DNA of 64,000 nt, taken from Hesseltinella vesiculosa. Its lineage: Eukaryota > Mucoromycota > Mucoromycetes > Mucorales > Cunninghamellaceae. The position numbers and the translations under genes are program-made. The stretch is from the NCBI GenBank assembly GCA_002104935.1, contig MCGT01000030.1, forward strand, positions 270,831 to 334,830, in the 5' to 3' direction. The notes under the pieces are model-generated. The model was not told the DNA's origin. It worked only from the letters and a program-made list of their open reading frames with translations, and searched no databases. Positions 1-11,422 of this stretch are shown here, piece after piece (position 1 is the stretch's first letter; the number at the start of each line of letters is the position of its first letter).

Positions 1-442
1 TGTGCAAGGTAAGAACGGATCTTCTTGTCTTGTGACCTGCTGCTTATATTTTATATTCTTAATAGCCCTCGGTGCCTTGTCAGCAGCATCTTTGAAAGAA
101 GACGAGCTAGGCTACGTACAATTCGATCTTGCCAAAGTGCTAACTGTCTTGCTGGACACCATCAAGCAACTAGAACGATTGGCGACATCTCCGCCTGCAC
201 CCTACATGGCTTTGCCATCCATCTATGACCTCGCTTCTAGAGCCATTCCCGAAGTCAGCATGATCACGAGAGGTAAAGCAATGAGCCCTTGTTTATGTGA
301 GCAACCATCGCTCATCTTCTCCCCCTCTGTCCCTTTAGCTCTTGAAGATGCCATCTTAGGCATCGTCCTTGAAGTCGGCTCAGATATGAAATTCATTCGA
401 TTGGACAAGAAACATCGCTCTCAACTTGCTTCGTACACATAA
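1..442 (+). CDS. NDC1: NDC1-like nucleoporin, 3' end only
   Basis: This is the C-terminal part of a protein whose gene begins before the window. Exons 1-8, 66-272 and 339-442 join in frame across two GT..AG introns (9-65, 273-338) and end at TAA 440-442. The spliced product has a block reading ASLKEDELGYVQFDLAKVL, followed by a second helical block (ALEDAILGIVLEVGSDMKF) and a short basic tail. That arrangement matches the C-terminus of the Ndc1 family, the membrane nucleoporins that anchor nuclear pores and, in fungi, the spindle pole body. The N-terminal membrane segments lie outside the window, so the call rests on this tail alone. No other family I know carries this tail. Confidence 0.7.
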   Translation, partial: VQGKNGSSCLVTCCLYFIFLIALGALSAASLKEDELGYVQFDLAKVLTVLLDTIKQLERLATSPPAPYMALPSIYDLASRAIPEVSMITRGKAMSPCLCEQPSLIFSPSVPLALEDAILGIVLEVGSDMKFIRLDKKHRSQLASYT

Positions 443-630
443 CCCACCCTCCTTTTTTTATTATCTTATTTCATGACTACCCCTACCCACATTTCACTTG
501 ATCCCCTCTCTTTCTTGCATAAAAACAATTGAACCATCCACACGCTTAAGGAAACCTGACAATCGGGCAAAAAAGAGCGGATCCTTTTTTTTTCCCTTTG
601 TTTTTTCGCTTTTGTCTCGCAAACCACATC

Positions 631-2576
631 ATGAAAGAGTGTCCATCGTTTAAAGTGTCCGTGGGCTTCCCTGTGTTTGGTTTGGGCTTCACCACAAACA
701 ATGAATTGATCGTGGCAGGCGGCGGTGGCGCTGGTCGCTCTGGTGTCAAGAACAAACTCGTATGTATATAGCCTACCTTGAGCTTGTTACTCACGCTTTA
801 CTTTTCATCCTACAGGTCAAGTATACCATTGACGTGCGACGAAACGATTTTGAAGAAGATGCAATGTACGAAATCTCTAGCGAAGAGGATGCGCCCATGT
901 CCCTCGCTGTTCATCCAAAAGTAAGAAACCAAATCTCGAGGATGATGTCTCTCCCACCCACGGGACTGACGTCTTCATTCTTATCAACAATAGACCAATG
1001 CTGTGGTGGCCGGCATCAATGCTTCGCAAACTTCCATGGCTGAAGGCATCAACAACAACTGTCGATTGTTTGATACCGATGAAATAGAGTAAAACCTAGT
1101 CTCCCCTTCAACAGCCCCAGACTGATTTTTTTTTTTCTAGATTCACGCTCGTGAAATCCGTCCAGAGCTTAAAAAGCAAAAGCCCTGAAGACTTCCAGGT
1201 AAAAAAAAAAAACCAGCTCCCATCCTTGGCTGAAATGACTCAAACAGTTGCTTCCACTTAGAAAGCCGCGCGATTCAGCAAGGACGGGTCCCTGGTGGCC
1301 ACAGGCACCACGGACGGTATGGTCCATGTGTTTGAATACCCCTCCATGACAACTCTGACCAGCGTGCAAGTGGTCGAAGGCGATGATGTGCTAGATGTCG
1401 ATATTAATGCCGATAGTACCAAACTCACCGCTGTCACTCCTCAGGCCCTCAAACTGATCAACCTCCGTGGTCGCCACGCAGGCGAAATCATCCAATCCGT
1501 CTCCTCTGCCGTCATTGACAAGAAATCAAAACTGCAATTCCGTGGCTTTAGGTATGAGAGAGAGGCACGTCGTCTTGTTAGCAGGCCATAGACTTATCAA
1601 CTTTTTTTGCTTACCTTCATATAAGATATGGCACCGGGTATTCTGAAAATCTCGCCTTCGCCATTGTGAATGGTGTAGGCAAAATTGGCCAGATCTGCCT
1701 CTTGGATCCTCACACCTTGGAAATAAAAAAAACCCTGATGGTGTCCAAGAAACCCGTCACAGCTTTCTGCCTTAGCATGGATGGCTCGTTGGTTGCCGTT
1801 GCCACGGCCGATCTGTCGGTTTCCTTGTACGAAGCCACTTCTCTTCAGGTAGTGGCGATGGTAAAAAAACATACTTCTGCAGCTCTTTTAACCTTTTCTC
1901 CATCGTCCCTTGTAGCTGTTGACCCATATCAAGAATGCCCATAGCTTCTCCATCACCAGCTTGGCTATTAGCCCCAGTCGCCGCATGCTCGTCAGCGCCT
2001 CGGCCGACAACACCTGCCGGGTCACTGACTTGCCTTTACAATTCCCCGCAAGTACGCCGCGTCTCTTTCTGTTGTTTGCGGATCGCAACTGACACCTCCC
2101 TTTCTTTCTTAGACACACTCAACCCTCTGTATACGATCATCCTCGCCATTTTCGTTGCCGTGGGTATTATCTTTGCCACGCAATATTTCCAAATGGATGA
2201 CATCCTCGAAGAATTCCTTCGTCCTTCTGGTGAAGCCATTGCCACTGCGACGTCCTCACCCGCTGCCGCCACCGCCCCTGCATCTGCTTTTGACGCTGCT
2301 ACTTCCGTTGTTGAAGCTGCCTCGGTCACAGTCAAAGTTGCAACCTCCGTTGCCAACACTATCACGGAAGAAGCCACCACCCTAGCCAAGATCGTCGCTG
2401 AAGAGGCTGCTACTTTTACCACCGCCTTCACTGAAGAAGCTACCTCCCTGACATCTGCTGCTGCCGATCAAGCTGTCACCTTTAGTTCTACTATGACTGA
2501 AAAAGCTACTTCTATCGCTTCCTCTATCATTGAAGAAGCTACCGCCCTTGCCTCTGCTCTGAAAGACGAGTTGTAA
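631..2576 (+). CDS. SEC12: SEC12-type guanine nucleotide exchange factor (WD40, membrane anchored)
   Basis: Sec12 activates the GTPase Sar1 at the ER membrane to start COPII coat assembly. Eight exons join in frame (introns 760-815, 921-993, 1089-1140, 1199-1261, 1552-1625, 1849-1915, 2052-2112). The N-terminus starts MKECPSFKVSVGFPVFGLGF and has the glycine-rich VAGGGGAGRSGVKN strand typical of the Sec12/PREB propeller. Later WD-type blades include SKDGSLVATGTTDGMVHVFE and SADNTCRVTDLPL. A single transmembrane segment follows (LYTIILAIFVAVGIIFATQYF region, about 2121-2190), then an Ala/Thr/Glu-rich lumenal tail with recurring EEAT motifs. The last four residues are KDEL, an ER-retrieval type signal. 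The start is the first ATG in frame with the conserved N-terminus. Confidence 0.93.
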
Positions 2577-2691
2577 TCTCAGTTCTCTCGACTCCCTTTA
2601 CTGTTTTCCCCTACTGATATATTTCTTCTCTGCACCTTTCGTCAAAAAAAAATTCAACGTAATAAAATAACAAATGCGATTTTTTGTGTGT

Positions 2692-3237
2692 TTATTGCTG
2701 TTGGTCTTTGTATTGCTTGGCCCACTGATGAAAGTTAAAAAAAAAAAACCTTAGCTTGATGTTCCTCCACACAAAACAAGAAATCAAGGGGGAGAAAAAG
2801 AGCTTACCATCATGGAGGGGATCCAGCGAGTAGGTTGTTGGTAACGACGCTAGTAAAATAGAATAATGTATCAGGTTGGTGTTCATGATCAAGCAAGCAT
2901 GGTGCCTTACTTCTTTGCTGGCAGACAAGGACCAGATACCGTACATGGTCACGGACATGCCGAGGGCAGCGATAGCAGTGTTGGTCTTCCAGGCCTTGGG
3001 TTGAGACCACCAGCCACCAGAAGGAGCCCTACATCATCAATAAAATACTGCTGTCAATGACAACCGATGCAAACGAGGGTCTATGCTTTTACCAGACTCG
3101 GGGGTAAGGGAAACGAGAGACGGCACCCTATATCATGGTAGGAATAAAGAAGGAGAAGACGATGGTGAGTCTCGATGGATGATGATAAACTGGTATGATC
3201 GCAATTGTATCGCTTAGTTGGAGCAGAAACATACCAT
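2692..3237 (-). CDS. Small single-span mitochondrial-type protein, function unknown
   Basis: Five exons can be joined into a protein of roughly 75 residues. The first exon is just the ATG (3237-3235), followed directly by a GTATGT donor. The next exons give a basic, Arg/Tyr/Pro-rich N-terminus, then the motif APSGGWWSQPKAWKTNTA, a hydrophobic helix (IAALGMSVTMYGIWSLSA), then RRYQQPTRWIPSMM and a short end WAKQYKDQQQ before TAA at 2694-2692. The PSGGWW...W..NT motif followed by one helix and RWIPS is a pattern I recall from small conserved fungal mitochondrial inner-membrane proteins, but I cannot put a name to it. All four introns have GT..AG ends, and the homology-like pattern across the joins supports the model. 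Confidence 0.72.
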
Positions 3238-4014
3238 TGTGATATTCTAAAGGAGAGTGAAGAAAAGAAACAAAAAAAAAGGTGTGCTGGAAAAAATAAC
3301 AAAAAAAAAAGCCCTGTCACCAGTCGTTCTCTCTGATTGGCCAGCCGACTCCTTTCTGACCAAAGGCAGTTTCGTTGCCCAGCGAGATATCAGGTCATCC
3401 TGATTTAATTATTTTTTACAGTAACTCTGATCTTTGGATGAATCAATTTTTTCTTTGATTCAACAAAGACAGAACGGCTTTATATAAGCAAAAGAATAGC
3501 CTGGTTTATTCTTCAAGAGAAATAAAAACCGAACAAAAAGCATCCCTCACGTCTTTCAGACCCATCTGCTGCTTCCAAAACGACGCCCTTCGCTCAAGCG
3601 ATACGTAGAGTCTCAAAGCAGTGACCAGCAAGCCATATCCTCAAACTTCTTTTGCGTCAATTTTTTATTCACCTGTGCGCAGTCGCCTCATTGCTAAGAA
3701 AGGCGAAATGTGCAGCCAATGGGACGCCGCCGTAGTAGGTGGTTACCATGAATCAAAGGACTCTTCACGCGTCACTGACCCAAGGGTACTTTTGTGAACG
3801 ATCTTGGTTTGGGCCTGGTTTCGCAACGAACGAAAAAAAAGACCTAGTGAAGGATGGAGAGCCCAGTGCAGGATGATGAACCTAGTGAAACCGGCCAATG
3901 GCTGTTTGTGTTGCGAAGAACGCCCTCATTTTTTTTTTTTTTTTTGCTGCGTGCAGTTTTTTTTTTATTTCATCCTTTCTCTTTTTTGTTTGATTTTCCT
4001 ACTTGGTATAAAAC
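3238..4014. other. Intergenic region between divergent genes
   Basis: No gene is recognised here. The stretch separates the divergent 5' ends of the small mitochondrial-type gene and SPC25. It contains A and T homopolymers, including long T runs near 3929-3945 and 3957-3966, and a TATAAAA at 4007-4013 that is only a few bases from the SPC25 ATG and so is unlikely to be a conventional TATA box. Confidence 0.5.
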
Positions 4015-5085
4015 ATGAGCTCCACAGAATGGCATCCACCAGCCTTGAATTATGACCTGGAAACGATTCAAAAGCAGCTATCATCAAAAAAACATGACCT
4101 GGACAGCTTTATTCAGCAGGTCCAAGAACAACATGCCACAACAACGCAGAAATCACTTATGGAAATAGAGGAAATGCAAGGTAATTAGATATGAACAGGA
4201 GATAGTAAAGGCGTAGACTGACATTCTCTTCTGTGGATCAGCTAAGAACAATGAATTAAAGGCCCTGATCGAGGAAAGGAAAGCCTCTATCGCCCATTAT
4301 GAATCATGTAATACATGTCCTGCGGTGATCCTATCCTGATAATCCATCTTCTCACTCTTCATTTTCCCCCCAGTGCTTCCTCAGGCCGTGGAAAGACTCG
4401 AACAGCTACGAAAAGATGAAAAGGAGCAGCAGGACCGAAAAGAGCAGCTAGAACGAGAATGCGATGCCATCGCCACCAAAAACGACACCTTTGCACTGAC
4501 GATCGCCGCCAAAGAACGAGGTAGGACCCCATGAGTATTGTGCAAGGCATCTTACGCTTCTTTGCGTCATTTACTTTAGAATTGGAGGAAAAACGGGCGC
4601 TCTTGGACACTCAGCAAAAACGCAATCGACCCGAACTGGAGGCTTGCATGAAGTATACCGGGCTAGCCTTGGAGCCTTTGAAAAGTAGGTGACGGCGGAA
4701 TCGCTGAATGGGATCACGACGAACAGCTTTCAGGCGGCTTGGTTGTACTGACAAATTTCGCTGGTACCTTCTTTCTTGATGTATAGATAACCAACTGAAA
4801 CTGACTTTCACATTGATCGATCCCAAAGAGCTTGACCGAGCATTCACGTTGGTGCTGGACATGTCCAATGACAAATACGCAGGTAGGGAGCGCTGGGTAC
4901 CATGGCTTGAACCAAGTTTATATTGAAGCACGGTATTTTTTTTATAATATATATCCCAATCAGTTCCTAAGTGTGAGCCTCAGATACCCAATTTGGCCCA
5001 AATGGTTCAAGACCTGAACCAACATGGCAACCCCAGTCTCTTCACCATCCAAGCCCGCCAAGCATTTTCGCGCCTTGTATTATAA
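4015..5085 (+). CDS. SPC25: Kinetochore protein Spc25 (NDC80 complex)
   Basis: Spc25 pairs with Spc24 to form the centromere-proximal end of the NDC80 complex, which couples kinetochores to microtubules. Six exons (introns 4181-4241, 4308-4373, 4521-4579, 4685-4786, 4883-4963) give about 230 residues. The N-terminal two thirds are coiled coil (LETIQKQLSSKKHDLDSF, LEQLRKDEKEQQDRKEQLER, ELEEKRALLDTQQKR). The C-terminal globular domain has the family pattern FTLIDPKELDRAFTLVLDMS followed by KYAVPKCEPQIPNL. The start is MSSTEWHPPALNYDL, with no competing upstream ATG in frame. The stop lies only four bases from the stop of the convergent pyrophosphatase gene, so their 3' UTRs must overlap. Confidence 0.92.
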
Positions 5086-5089
5086 AAAT

Positions 5090-6434
5090 TTATTGGATGA
5101 AAAACCACGTTTCCAAACCGGCAGGAAGTGGTGCGGCAGGTAGCTTGTTTTCCTGAGAAAAAGGAAGGTTAGAGTCGGTTTGCAGAGGCCAGCGCTGTTG
5201 AACTTACGGCTTTGATGCTGGTGATCATAGGATCATCTTCAGCAATACGGAAAGGAGAGAAGTCCACCGAGAGATTCTCCCTAACAAGAGCGAGAATGGA
5301 TGAGCACGTTTCTACACGGGCTGTTTGACTCACTTGTAGATATCATCGGCAGGAACACTGCCGTTCATCAAAGCTTTCCAGTGCTCATGCGTATCCTCAA
5401 TCAAACCCAGCGCATACTCCTAAAAAAAAAAAAAAAAAAAAAAGAGGTTTTTCGAGTTTGTGTTGAGTTCATGCAAGACCACTTGCCTTGTTTTGGGCCT
5501 TGTTTTCAAAGGCAATCTTATTATAATGGCCGCCTCGGGGGACCTTGTATTTCAATAAAAAGTTGGCGAGTGAATCCAAGTAGCCAGGCATCAAGGTCTC
5601 AATGTCTTCCACATCTGGGACAAAAAAAAAAAAAAGGAGGGATAAGCTTTCATTTCACGCAATCTCGATTGACTCCTATTTCCATGTTCATTTTACCGTT
5701 CATTTTATCGGCCAACGGGTCCCGCACATCGATGGTCAGCAATTTCCAGTCGGTTTCACCATCGTCGAGCAAACCAAAGACGCCGAGCACTTTGACGGGC
5801 TTGATTTCTCCCGAGTAGGACTCGCGGTTACCAATTTCATACACGTCAATAGGGTCATTGTCACCAATTGCGCCGGTATCTTTGGGCTTATAGTTTGGAT
5901 CTTCCCAGGTCTTTAAGTGGGCAATGGAAGGTTAGGTAGGCACTGGAAGGGTTTTTTTTGTTCTTACCTGTGGCAAAGCGCCATAATTGCCAGGATAGCC
6001 TTTGAAAGGGAACAGGTTTGACACAAAGCGGACCTTGCCATCCTTGAGGTCTTGCTTAATAGGGTTCAACGGTACTTCCTTGGTGATTTCAAACTTGGCA
6101 TTGGTCCAGCGAGGAATCTCCACCACCATGTTGAAGACCTCAGGCACGCCGGTGAATAGCGAGATATCATGAAAAGGCGAGATCACCTGGTGCGTATCCT
6201 TGGTTTCTTCATTTTACAATTAAAAAGCCAATTGAGAAAAATGAAAATTTCTCAAGGAAAAAGGGCGGGCAAAGCGACGGGGGGGAGAGGGAGCTTACCA
6301 AAGTAAATGGAAAAATCGGTGGTGTACGGCGTACCAATTTCTCTTAGCCGCAATTCATTGGGTTGCCAAGCAGCTTGGACAGCAAACTGAAAGGTAGGTA
6401 GAGCGATCATTGAAATGATGGTCGAGAGACGCAT
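5090..6434 (-). CDS. Inorganic pyrophosphatase with signal peptide (secreted family I)
   Basis: The enzyme hydrolyses pyrophosphate to two phosphates. The product starts [20 protein letters not shown], a clear signal peptide, so it acts outside the cytosol, unlike the housekeeping Ipp1. The core follows in several exons: [39 protein letters not shown], and the metal-binding signature [11 protein letters not shown] (around 5850), then [23 protein letters not shown]. Later exons encode [17 protein letters not shown] and [19 protein letters not shown], ending at TAA 5092-5090. Introns carry long A/T runs, including 22 consecutive A at 5422-5443. A longer in-frame Met upstream (near 6558) exists but would hide the signal peptide, so 6434 is preferred. 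Confidence 0.9.
5422..5443. repeat. Poly-A homopolymer (22 bp)
   Basis: Twenty-two consecutive A lie inside an intron of the pyrophosphatase gene (poly-T in the sense strand). Similar runs are at 27710-27730 (21 A) and 39439-39460 (22 A). Confidence 0.9.
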
Positions 6435-6718
6435 GATAATGTTTATTCTTGTCGAAAAATGGTGGGCGTACAGAAATGAAAAAAAAAAGGCTCCACGCGT
6501 GAATCTGCTCCTATTTAAAAAAAAAAAAATCAGGTGGTCTGATCGCTGTTCCTCGTACAAACAACGTGTATCATTTGTTTGCTCCTAGAAATTCACCCGA
6601 GTTAAAAAAAAATTGATACAACAAACATGGATCTAGTAGATCACGTCCACCGAAGCATGGGCTGAAGAAGATAACAAACGAGTTTATTCACGCTAAGCTA
6701 CCTTTCCCTCTTTAATAG

Positions 6719-7990
6719 TTAAATGAGTGAGATTCTTGTTCGAACGAGGCCACCACGAAAGTTCTTTAGAGGCTGGGGAGCTTGTTGCAGTCTGCGAAAA
6801 GCCTCATGGATGTGCTCCGGCAGCAACGGCGATTGATCAGTGGTGGGCAGGGTGAAGAGACCGCAGGCTTCGTCACCGAGATCCTTGTCGGCGACAGGGT
6901 CCTTGCTAGAGGAGGGGGTGGCCATGGAGGTGGCGGGAGGGGTGGAGGTAGAGGCATTGGCATCCAACAGGTCGTGGGATGATGAGCGTTTGCGTTTGAC
7001 ACCGGTGCCATTGAGCTTGTCGTCTTCCTTTTTCTTGTTGCGGTCAGCGGCCTCGGCCAGGTCCTGCTTGATGTGGAGGGCCATCGTGGTGAGTTTGGAC
7101 ACCATTTCGAACGTCAGGAAGCCGAGACTATCGACGATGTCGTCGTTGGGTCGGACATCCATGTAGGCGCTGATGTTGGCCCAGTCGCGGAATCGTTTGG
7201 CTTTGCGGTAGGTGAAGGACGCTTGGCGGCATTCTGAATAGTGGACATACTCGTCGCGGGTCATGGCACGGGTGATGTCGTCAGCTTCCTTGAGCCGTTG
7301 GATCGAGTCATTGTACGCTTCCACTTCGTCCTCGTCTTCGTCCTCGTCTTCGCGTGTCGCTGCCTTGACCATCACATCCGAGAATTGGTTCACCAGCTCC
7401 CACGGCAGCTTGATGATACTGCGATAAACAACTATCATTTCAAAATGGCAAAGGGGGCAAAAATAAGATGACAAGAACCATGCCGCCATCCTTTTTTTTA
7501 CCTGCGTTGGTGTCCTCGACTACCTCTTCAACAGAATCGCCAGAGCCTTCTTTTGTGTTCTTTCGTACATCCTTCCAGCTGAGGAACAGCCGCAGGCGGT
7601 TCAGCTTGGCTCGATCATGCCGGATCAAAAAAATCAGGTCTTCAGCACTGATGTATCTTGAGTTGCGGCGGCCTGCCTGGACAGACGCTTGTATCAGCTT
7701 TGAAGGGAAAAGGTGAGCAAAGATCGTTGCTCTGTCTGGCATTGATAGGATCCAAACCACTTACGATTTCTATGACTTGTGAGCGTACAATGTCTTCAAC
7801 AAGAGTGGTCGTCTCCGGCAATGGATCTGACACCTCGCCAAATACAAACATCATTTGCTGGATCTCACTTTGGAAGCGATACTAACAAGATGGGGGAGAA
7901 AAAAAATCGTCAAAAAAAGCTGGTTAAAATTGATCCTTTGGTCCATTGGCTTGAAGTGCAGCCTACTTTTTTGGGATCCACAACAAACAT
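6719..7990 (-). CDS. SPT3: SAGA complex subunit Spt3
   Basis: Spt3 is a histone-fold subunit of the SAGA coactivator that helps deliver TBP to promoters. Exon 1 (7990-7967) encodes MFVVDPKK. An intron (7966-7882) leads into YRFQSEIQQMMFVFGEVSDP and VEDIVRSQVIEI, the first histone fold. Then comes LIQASVQAGRRNSRYISAED with LIFLIRHDRAKLNRLRLFLSW, the TFIID-18-like helices. The acidic linker VEEVVEDTNA joins across an intron to VVYRSIIKLPWELVNQFSD. The second half has YVHYSECRQASFTYRKAKRF and DWANISAYMDVRPNDDIVDS, typical of the Spt3 C-terminal histone fold, then a Lys/Ser/Thr-rich tail. The third acceptor was chosen because only the TAG at about 7452 keeps the frame. Confidence 0.92.
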
Positions 7991-8195
7991 GATGGAAGAA
8001 GGGGTATATGTGTTGAATGTGAAATGTGGGTGAAGGGAAAGAAGGAAAGCTTTCAAAAAGACCGCCTCTTCAAAACGCCTTTTTCACATCTTTGCTTGAC
8101 ATTTAATTTTATTGGTGAACTCTCTACGGGGGAAATCCAACAAGAAAATAATGGAAACAATAAAATAAAGACTAGTACATGATTACGGCAGAGGG

Positions 8196-8198
<3 letters not shown>

Positions 8199-8226
<28 letters not shown>
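8199..8226. repeat. (GA)n microsatellite
   Basis: An uninterrupted GA dinucleotide repeat of about 14 units lies just past the DSK2 stop, in its probable 3' UTR (CT repeat in the sense strand). Confidence 0.9.
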
Positions 8227-8230
<4 letters not shown>

Positions 8231-8274
8231 GAGGAGGATGAGAATGTGACGTGAACGAGAAGGCGTAAGATCAG

Positions 8275-10237
8275 TTAGTTATTCAGCAAGTAATCAATAG
8301 CAGCTTGGACATCACCACCAGTGGCAAGCAAAGCGCGAATATTCGATTGCTTTTCCATAAAGCCCATTTCTTCCAGTTGGATTAGTTGGGATTGGAATCG
8401 GGTTTCAGGAGGATCCTGGTTCTCTGGAGCGGAGGGACTACAAGGAAGCCATGAAAACGGGTTTAGGTTATCTCCAAGGGTCGTCTTTTTTTCATTGAAA
8501 TGCTTACGTGGTAGGTTGATTGAATCCGCCAAGTGGTAAACCAAAAGGAAATCCAGTAAAAGCTGGCTGTTGTGAAGAAGGTGCCGATTGCTGTTGCTGC
8601 TGCCGTTGCTCGGCTAAGCTTTGTTGTAGGCGCAGAGTCGCTTGAATAAAGTTGGGGTCAGCCCAGAATGGCAGATTGGATGCTGTGTTGCTGGTGGTAT
8701 TGTCCGCCGTGGTTGTAGAATTGTTAGGGTTGGTCCCGGATTGGCCACTGTTGCCCAAATTTAAGCCAGCCATGGGATCGACAGGGTAGCCCCAGGCGTC
8801 GCCGCTGTTTCCGAAATTGTTTCCATGTCCAAATAGAGCTATAACCAGAAAGAGAGTGTGAGCTGCTATGATCTTGAGCAAAAAAAGATCAATTACAAGC
8901 AAATGGGTTGGCAACTGCAGGGTTGGTATTGGTTGCCGACGCATTGTTATTGTTGTTACTTCTGTTGCTGTTCACAGCCCATGGGTTGGGTAGTGCGGAT
9001 GTATTCAACGTGTTTTCTGAAAGGCAAAGGCGTAAGAATTGGTAGGTCAAGTTGACGGAACGTTGGGCTACTCTGAAATTACCTGGAAGACTGGACACGT
9101 TGAGTTGTTGCTGCAGGCGTCGGTTGTTGGCTTCTTCTCGGCTAGGATTCGCGCGCTGGCCGGCAGAGTCCAGAGGACCTTGAAGAGTGCTATACATGCG
9201 TCGCAAATGATTGAAACCACCAGGTAATGCCTTTGATAAAAAAAAAATTGAGCCCTTTGTCTTTGGCACTTGCAGCTACATGGTTTCTATTGCTACCTCA
9301 ATGTTGGACAGGGCTCGGTCATTGCTTCGTTGGGCTTCTCGCATCAATTCTGGATTTCTATACCGAAGATGGAAAAAAGAGGGGTCAGTGATCTGGTTTT
9401 TGTTAGGTTCAGGTATACGGTACCGCATCATTTCCATGGATTGGCGTAGAAAGGAAGGATCGTTGATCATATGCCCTACTTCAGGGTTCTCCTCCACAAG
9501 GCGTTGGATTTGGGGATTGCTCATGATGATGGAGCGCACCATTTCTAAGTATAGTAAAAATAAGAATTAGAAATACCGCTGACCTTTTGTCATGGATGAC
9601 ACATACCTGGGTTGTTGAGAATGCCTTGAAGTAAAGGGTTGTCCATCATTTGTCGCATCTGTTCGCTGTCAAGGTTGGGCATTCCGCCCATCTCGCCGCC
9701 GAGACCGCCCAGGCCGCCCAGACCGCCCAAACCAGAGGCACTGCCACTACCGGAAAGATTGGGAAAGGCTGGCTGCGTTTGGTCACTGTTGTTGATAGGG
9801 TCAGCAGTGGTGGTACTGGCTGCTGGAACTGTCGAGCCTGGAGGGCTTTCTTTGGTAGGCGTTGTCTTGGATGTCGATGTCTCTTGCTCAGAAGGTGTAG
9901 TAGGGGAGCTTGCTGATTTGGCCTTGACGACATGGATCGTGTGTCCATTGCCAAGTTCTAGAGGTGAAAAGCAAAGCCGAAATGATGAGCGCCAATAGTT
10001 ACTTCTGCCCCTACGGTTTTTTTTTTCCTTTCGAAACTCACTAGCTTCCACAAGGGTTTCGTCATTGTTCCTGATAATACGGCCGGAATGGACCAAGGTG
10101 AGCTGTGACGCAGGCACTCCATCCATTTGCTCGCCAATCAGGACCTTCAGCTGGAAGATGGTAGCGCCAGGTTCGATCTGTAGTTCAAAGCTGTTCCCTG
10201 TCGATCGCTTGACGGTGAGCGTGTACAAATCACCCAT
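8275..10237 (-). CDS. DSK2: Ubiquilin family proteasome shuttle Dsk2
   Basis: Dsk2/ubiquilin carries polyubiquitinated proteins to the proteasome. The N-terminus MGDLYTLTVKRSTGNSFEL with LIGEQMDGVPASQLTLVHSG and GRIIRNNDETL is a ubiquitin-like domain. A Ser/Thr/Pro linker follows, then two STI1-type segments (MRQMMDNPLLQGILNNPEMV, VRSIIMSNPQIQRLVEENPE, MMRNPELMREAQRSNDRALS). The middle is rich in Asn, Gly and Gln. The C-terminus is a UBA domain (LIQLEEMGFMEKQSNIRALL, GGDVQAAIDYLLNN) ending at TAA 8277-8275. The gene is split by several short introns. The start at 10237 is the first ATG of the UBL domain, and the nearby upstream Met in frame would add only a hydrophobic stretch derived from the leader. 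Confidence 0.95.
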
Positions 10238-10419
10238 GCTAATGTTATAAAAAATGACAATCAAAAAAAAAAAGAGATGGAAGCAAGAGGACACGCCACC
10301 TGCCTTTTTTTTGTTTCCAGAGCGGAGATATCATGTGACATGATTGGTTCAGCGGCCGATTGCGTTTTTTCTCTTTCCTGCTTTTTGACTCCATTCATTC
10401 ATTATTCTCTTTTGTCACA

Positions 10420-11050
10420 ATGTTGTCACGAGTGCTCGCCCATCGACCTGTCATTGCTGGGTTTACTGCTCGACTTTATTCCACAAAGGTAGACTTTGAT
10501 CATGTGCAAAGCCTGGTGCAAAACAAGAACAAGGTAAATGAACGGTAAAAAATATAGAGGGTGCCTATCTCTCTTTGACATTAGCTCATGTCCTTCATGC
10601 TGCATTGACATTGGTTAGTCGCACATTTTGATCGATGTTCGAGAAAAAAATGAGCTTCTGAAAGGCGCCATTCCCACAGCGCGTAATATCCCATTGGTAA
10701 GACAAAGAAAAAAGGAGGAAGTGGCAAAAAAAAAAAAAAAAAGACTTGGAGCCTCACCCCTATTTTTTTATTTTTGGCACAGAGCCAATTTGCACTAGCA
10801 TGGCAAGCTGAAGATGATGATTTTGAACATCAATTTGGATTTACCAAACCTGATCGAGACACCACGTTGGTCGTATACTGTCAAGCTGGTGTGCGCAGTG
10901 CCAAAGCTGCTGATTACTTGGAGAGCCTGGGTTACCAAAAGTAAGCGTGCGCGTGTTTTTACGGCAGCACACTGACCTCGATTCATTCTTAGCGTGGAAA
11001 ACTATCAAGGCAGCTGGGCTGATTATGCTGCCAAGACCTCAAACACATAA
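10420..11050 (+). CDS. Single-domain mitochondrial rhodanese-like sulfurtransferase
   Basis: A rhodanese transfers sulfane sulfur through an active-site cysteine. The product begins MLSRVLAHRPVIAGFTARLY, a basic amphipathic leader typical of mitochondrial import. The domain follows over four exons: HILIDVREKNELLKGAIPTA, RNIPLSQFALAWQ, then TTLVVYCQAGVRSAKAADYL, whose CQAGVRS is the catalytic loop with Cys present, and ENYQGSWADYA at the end. Introns are about 10534-10618, 10696-10783 and one near 10941-10992. The length, about 130 residues, fits single-domain Rdl1/Rdl2-type proteins. Physiological substrate is not deducible. Confidence 0.9.
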
Positions 11051-11422
11051 AACAATGAACTTGGTAAGACTCTCTTGTAGCACATGTGAGCTGGTTGTTG
11101 CTTCTCTAACTCCCCTTTTTTTTTGCCTCATTTTTTTATGTTGATTGTTACGGATTTAGCCGTCCAATGTCTCCTTTGAAAAAGGGACTCCTTTGTGTAG
11201 GATGTGTTTTTTTTCGCTTTCCCCTTGATTTTTTTAACCTCCTCTTTAGGTCTCACAGCTTCCGTCTAAACAATCTGCACTCACTCCATCCCCCCCCCCC
11301 AAAAAAAAAAAAAACATTTTTTTTATGTGTGAATAAACCAACATGGCTCTTTTGTTTCCTTTTCTCTTTTTTCATTTCTTTTGTTTTACTTTAATTCCGC
11401 AGACAACGCTTTCATTTACGCT

